Source of the DNA: Haloplanus sp. HW8-1
Lineage (GTDB): Archaea > Halobacteriota > Halobacteria > Halobacteriales > Haloferacaceae
Direction: 5' to 3'
DNA: 64,000 nucleotides
Assembly (NCBI RefSeq): GCF_023703795.1
Contig: NZ_CP098518.1
Location: forward strand, 2,294,001 to 2,358,000
Shown here: one piece after another, positions 60,696 through 64,000 of the stretch
Layout: each line of letters starts with the position of its first letter
Position numbering within the stretch: the first letter of the stretch is position 1
Notes under the pieces: model-generated
Databases searched by the model: none
What the model saw: only the letters and a program-made list of their open reading frames with translations
What the model was told of the DNA's origin: nothing
Made by a program: the position numbers and the translations under genes

Positions 60696-60703
60696 TTTTT
60701 ATG
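60696..60703 (+). promoter_or_regulatory. TATA box of the rpa1-rpap1-rpe operon
   Basis: TTTTTATG lies 25-32 bases upstream of ATG 60728. It decides the start: the frame also opens at 60701, inside the promoter. Confidence 0.55.
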
Positions 60704-60727
60704 AGCCGGCGACCAACCCCTCACCCG

Positions 60728-61996
60728 ATGCAACTCGACGATCATGCCGAGGACCTCGCCTCCGACCTCGGCGTAGACAAAGCGGAGGTCAAAGACGATC
60801 TGGAGAGCCTGCTGGAGTACAACGTCCCCATCGAGGAAGCGAAAGCGAGCGTCCGCCGGAAACACGGCGGCGACGGCGGGTCGTCGGCGACGCCGACGAC
60901 GAAGTCCCTCGCCGACGTCTCGCCGGAGGATGGGTCGGTGACGGTCACCGTTCGCGTACTGACCAAGGGGACCCGCTCGATCCGATACCAGGGGGAAGAT
61001 CAGGTCATCCGAGAGGGAGAGTTCGCCGACGGGAGCGACCGCATCGCCTACACCGCGTGGGAGGCGTTCGACTTCGAACCCGGCGACTCGATCACCGTCG
61101 GCAACGCGAACGTCCGCGAATGGGAGGATGATCCCGAACTCAACCTCGGGACGAACACGACCGTCGCGCCGGCCGATCCGGTCGAAACGTCCTACGAGGT
61201 GGGTGGCGAGCGCGACCTGATCGACCTCGAACCCGGCGACCGAGGCCGCACCGTCGAGGTGACCGTCCTCGACCTCGAACGACGGACCATCGACGGCCGC
61301 GACGGCGAGACGGAGATCCTGTCGGGCGTCCTCGCCGACGAGAGCGCTCGCCTCCCGCTGACGGACTGGGATCCCCACGACGAACTCAGGGAGGGAGCGT
61401 CGCTCCGCCTCGCCGACGTGTACGTCCGCGAGTACCGTGGCGTGCCACAGGTGAACGTCACCGAGTTCTCGACGGTCGAGCGCCTCGACCGCGAGATCGA
61501 AGCGCCCGACAGCGCCCCGCGGCTTGGGATCGGCGAGGCGGTCGACGCCGGCGGCCTGTTCGACGTGGAACTCGTCGGCAACGTGATCGAGGTGCGCGAC
61601 GGCTCCGGCCTCATCGAGCGGTGTCCCGACTGCGGCCGGGTCGTCCAGAACGGTCAGTGTCGCGCCCACGGCGACGTGGAGGGCGAGGACGACCTCCGGG
61701 TCAAGGCCATCCTCGACGACGGCACGGGCACGGTGACGGTCGTCCTCGATACGGCTCTCACCGCGGAGGTGTACGGCGGCGGGATCGACGACGCGAAGGC
61801 CGCGGCCCGAGACGCCATGGACAAGGCGGTGGTGGCCGACGAGATCCGCGACCGGATCGTCGGCCGCGAATATCGCGTTCGCGGCTCGCTCTCGGTCGAC
61901 GAGTACGGCGCCAACCTCGACGCCGACACGTTCGAGGAGCGGACGGACGATCCGGCCGATCGGGCGCGTGAACTGCTCGCGGGGGTGGCGCGATGA
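60728..61996 (+). CDS. rpa1: Replication protein A, single-stranded DNA-binding subunit
   Basis: 422-aa haloarchaeal RPA. A short helical N-terminus (ASDLGVDKAEVKDDLESLLE) precedes three OB-fold regions (about 65-160, 165-255 and 260-370). The last is interrupted by a zinc-binding CPDCGRVVQNGQCRAHGD near residue 305. Single-stranded DNA binding protects and organises replication and repair intermediates. Start ATG 60728 is set by the TATA box. The stop overlaps rpap1 (ATGA), as in the rpa1-rpap1-rpe operon known from haloarchaea. Confidence 0.93.
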   Translation: MQLDDHAEDLASDLGVDKAEVKDDLESLLEYNVPIEEAKASVRRKHGGDGGSSATPTTKSLADVSPEDGSVTVTVRVLTKGTRSIRYQGEDQVIREGEFADGSDRIAYTAWEAFDFEPGDSITVGNANVREWEDDPELNLGTNTTVAPADPVETSYEVGGERDLIDLEPGDRGRTVEVTVLDLERRTIDGRDGETEILSGVLADESARLPLTDWDPHDELREGASLRLADVYVREYRGVPQVNVTEFSTVERLDREIEAPDSAPRLGIGEAVDAGGLFDVELVGNVIEVRDGSGLIERCPDCGRVVQNGQCRAHGDVEGEDDLRVKAILDDGTGTVTVVLDTALTAEVYGGGIDDAKAAARDAMDKAVVADEIRDRIVGREYRVRGSLSVDEYGANLDADTFEERTDDPADRARELLAGVAR

Positions 61997-63483
61997 GCGC
62001 CGGCGACGACGCCGGCCCCGGGCGCCGCGAGGTGGCCCACCGGCTCTTCGCCGCCGAGTTCGACGACGCCACCGTCTCCTACGCCGAGAGCGACGAGGAG
62101 CGCGCACCGAAGTACGTCGTCACACCGACCGGCGCGCGGGTGAACCGTCTCTTCGCCGTCGGCGTCCTCACCGAAGTCGAGTCGGTCAACGAGGACGTCC
62201 TCCGCGCCCGCGTGGTCGACCCCACGGGCGCGTTCGTCTCCTACGCCGGCCAGTACCAGCCCGACGCGGCCGCCTTCTTCGAGCGGGCGTCGTCGCCCTC
62301 GTTCGTCGCGCTCACGGGGAAGGCCCGGACGTTCGAACCCGACGACGGCGATCGGATCTACACCTCCGTCCGCCCGGAGAGCGTCGCGGAGGTCGACGCC
62401 GAAACCCGGGATCGGTGGACGGTGTCGGCCGCCGAGGCGACGCTCCGACGGATCGACGCGATGGCCGACGCCAAGTCCCTCGACGCCGAGGGCGACGCGC
62501 TCGAAGCGGCGCTGCTGGACCGCGGGTACGACCCGTCGCTCGCGGCGGGCATCCCCATCGCCCTCGACCGGTACGGGACGACGACCGCCTACCTCGACGC
62601 CCTCCGGGAGGTCGCGCTCGACGCGTTGGCGGTCGTCGCCGGCGACCGCGACGCCGTCCGGTCGCTCGACCGCGCGCCGGCCGACGCGGGCACCTCGTCG
62701 CTCGGCCCCCTCCCGGCCGCGATGACCGCCGACTCGATCGACGACGAGGCGCAGACCGTCGACGCGACGGCCGCCGGGACCGACGAAGGCGAGCGCACGG
62801 CCGGGAGCGAGGCGACCGCGCCGGACGTCGAGGGGACACCGGCGGACGGCGCATCCGCCGGGGACGCCGACGCCGCCGCTGACGAGCCGGACGCGGACGA
62901 TTCGACGCCGACGGCCGCGGAGTCCGCCGGCGGTGCGCCGGACGATTCGACGCCGACGGCCGCGGAGTCCGCCGGCGGTGCGCCGGGCGATTCGACGGTG
63001 GTCGAGGAGTCGGACGAACTCGGCGACTTCGACGACGACGACGACCTCTACGAACTCGACGAGGAGGAGCGCCGGGAGGTCGAGGAGTCCTTCGACGTGG
63101 GATTCGAGAGCGCCGCCGAGGTCGACGATCCGGGCGAGGCGGGTATCGACGTCCCCGGTCCGGAGGAGGTCGCGGAGGCCGCGGAGGCGACGGGCGAGAG
63201 CGCCGCGGCCGACGACGAGGGCGGAGCGGTTGACGACGGGGCCGAGTCAGAGGCCGAGGAGTCGGACGCCGAGAAGGCAGCGGCCGACGTCGATCTCGAA
63301 GCCGCCGCCGTCGACGCCATGGCGGCCCTCGACGACGGCGACGGAGCGGCCCGGGACGACGTCGTCGCGGCGGTCGTCGACGAGTACGGCGCCGATCCCG
63401 GCGAGGTGGCCGACGCCATCGAGGACGCCCTGATGAGCGGGAAGTGTTACGAGCCGAGCGAGGACAGCCTGAAAGCGATCTGA
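61993..63483 (+). CDS. rpap1: RPA-associated protein (COG3390)
   Basis: 496-aa partner of RPA. An N-terminal OB-type region (EVAHRLFAAEFDDATVSYAE, VVTPTGARVNRLFAVGVLTE, YAGQYQPDAAAFF) is followed by a helical part and a long, very acidic Ala/Asp/Glu/Ser/Thr-rich linker from about residue 235 to 430. The C-terminal helix-turn-helix-like AAVDAMAALDDGDGAARDDVV... ends CYEPSEDSLKAI. The linker holds a 45-base tandem duplication (62896-62985). Overlaps both neighbours (ATGA with rpa1, TGATG with rpe). Confidence 0.92.
   Translation: MSAGDDAGPGRREVAHRLFAAEFDDATVSYAESDEERAPKYVVTPTGARVNRLFAVGVLTEVESVNEDVLRARVVDPTGAFVSYAGQYQPDAAAFFERASSPSFVALTGKARTFEPDDGDRIYTSVRPESVAEVDAETRDRWTVSAAEATLRRIDAMADAKSLDAEGDALEAALLDRGYDPSLAAGIPIALDRYGTTTAYLDALREVALDALAVVAGDRDAVRSLDRAPADAGTSSLGPLPAAMTADSIDDEAQTVDATAAGTDEGERTAGSEATAPDVEGTPADGASAGDADAAADEPDADDSTPTAAESAGGAPDDSTPTAAESAGGAPGDSTVVEESDELGDFDDDDDLYELDEEERREVEESFDVGFESAAEVDDPGEAGIDVPGPEEVAEAAEATGESAAADDEGGAVDDGAESEAEESDAEKAAADVDLEAAAVDAMAALDDGDGAARDDVVAAVVDEYGADPGEVADAIEDALMSGKCYEPSEDSLKAI
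62896..62985 (+). repeat. Two tandem 45-bp units in the rpap1 linker
   Basis: Two exact copies of a 45-base unit encoding DDSTPTAAESAGGAP, followed by a partial third (GDST). It keeps the frame and lengthens the disordered linker. Recent slip-type duplication. Confidence 0.95.
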
Positions 63484-64000
63484 TGGCGCTCGTCGAACCG
63501 GTTCCGGACGCGCCCGCCGCGGTGGCCGACTGCGGCGACGAACGGGCGCTCGTCGTGGCGGACTACCACGCCGGCATCGAGATCGGCCTCCGGTACGAGC
63601 GCGGGGTCGAACTCCGGAGCGACGCCGGCGGGCGTCGCCGGCGGTTGCTGGCGCTCGTCGGGCGCACCGACCCGGACCGGGTGCTCGTCATCGGCGACCT
63701 GGTCCACCGGATCGGCGACCCGGGCGAGGGGGAACGCGACGAACTCCTCGCCCTCCTCGACGCCCTCGACGTCCCCCTGACGCTCGTCCCCGGCAACCAC
63801 GACGGCGGCGTCGCGGACGCCTACGGCGACCGGATCGAGGTGACCGACGCCGGCGGCTGTCGGCGCGGCGACGTGGGGTTCGTCCACGGACACACCTGGC
63901 CCAACCGGTCGGTGCTGGGGGCGTCGACGGTGTGCATGGGTCACGAACACCCGCAGGTCCGCCTCGAAGACGAGGTGGGCGGCGGCCGCGCGGAGAAGGC
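63483..64000 (+). CDS. rpe: RPA-operon calcineurin-like phosphoesterase (3' end beyond window)
   Basis: Partial: 172 codons visible from ATG 63483. Metallophosphoesterase motifs are in order: VVADYHAG (D-x-H), VLVIGDLVHRIGD (GD-x-x-H), LVPGNHDGG (GNHD) and FVHGHTWPN (GH-x-x), with CMGHEH (a GH-x-x H motif) near the edge. Third gene of the rpa1-rpap1-rpe operon; its start shares a base with the rpap1 stop. Probable role in nucleic-acid or nucleotide phosphate hydrolysis linked to RPA function. Confidence 0.9.
   Translation, partial: MALVEPVPDAPAAVADCGDERALVVADYHAGIEIGLRYERGVELRSDAGGRRRRLLALVGRTDPDRVLVIGDLVHRIGDPGEGERDELLALLDALDVPLTLVPGNHDGGVADAYGDRIEVTDAGGCRRGDVGFVHGHTWPNRSVLGASTVCMGHEHPQVRLEDEVGGGRAEK

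Overview
The window is high-GC DNA from a haloarchaeon (class Halobacteria). The evidence is the very acidic proteins, Tat-type twin-arginine export signals, archaeal TATA boxes about 25-30 bases before start codons (leaderless-style promoters), archaeal information-processing genes (pelota, RqcH, SBDS, the replication protein A operon) and haloarchaea-typical families (DUF2270, DUF2150, DUF4013, pilin-like secreted proteins). I see no rRNA, tRNA, CRISPR array or complete insertion sequence.

Region 1 (1-7.1 kb) is a respiratory and sulfur module: cytochrome bd oxidase (cydA-cydB), a double-domain universal stress protein, a BASS-family transporter, a TusA-DsrE pair, and a YeeE/YedE (TsuA-like) transporter split into two half-length genes. 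Region 2 (7.1-12.1 kb) has a DUF2270 membrane protein, a thioferritin-type Dps-like protein, a [2Fe-2S] ferredoxin broken by a one-base deletion, a DCC-type thiol protein, a methyltransferase and a zinc-ribbon peptide. These are mixed with decayed fragments of type 2 isopentenyl-diphosphate isomerase and glutamate dehydrogenase, so the region has been accumulating relics.

Regions 3 (12.1-18.0 kb) and 5 (33.4-38.9 kb) are the most unusual. Together they encode four large receptor-like Ser/Thr kinases. Each has a Tat signal, an ectodomain (PQQ-type beta-propeller repeats in three, a surface-glycoprotein-like domain in one), one membrane span, and a cytoplasmic Hanks-type kinase at the C-terminus. 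One carries two kinase domains, the second with a degenerate catalytic loop. Blocks of identical DNA show recent duplication or gene conversion of the kinase half. Region 5 lies between pelota and RqcH, two ribosome-rescue factors.

Region 4 (18.2-33.3 kb) is mixed housekeeping: NYN protein, TatD-like hydrolase, DUF2150, two pilin-like surface proteins (one with 21 consecutive Asp), HMG-CoA synthase with a convergent HTH regulator, an FAH-type hydratase, cryptochrome DASH coupled to a ferredoxin, a cytidylate-kinase-like protein without the Walker A lysine, an EamA transporter, a CBS protein, a broken ornithine-cyclodeaminase gene and pelota. Region 6 (38.9-64 kb) holds rqcH, a surface protein, a four-carbon acid-sugar kinase/PdxA2 pair, an HhH-MutS ATPase, a CRTAC1-like protein, an XPD/DinG-like helicase, an S8 protease-like protein with a membrane-anchored HTH protein, an MFS transporter, nnr-moaC, hflX, FUN14, SBDS, thioredoxin, arfC and the rpa1-rpap1-rpe operon, cut by the window end.

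Functional links: cydAB with the sulfur genes suggests low-oxygen or sulfur-redox physiology. DpsL, ferredoxin and DCC suggest iron/redox defence. Pelota and RqcH serve ribosome quality control. The four kinases look like an expanded surface-sensing phosphorylation system.
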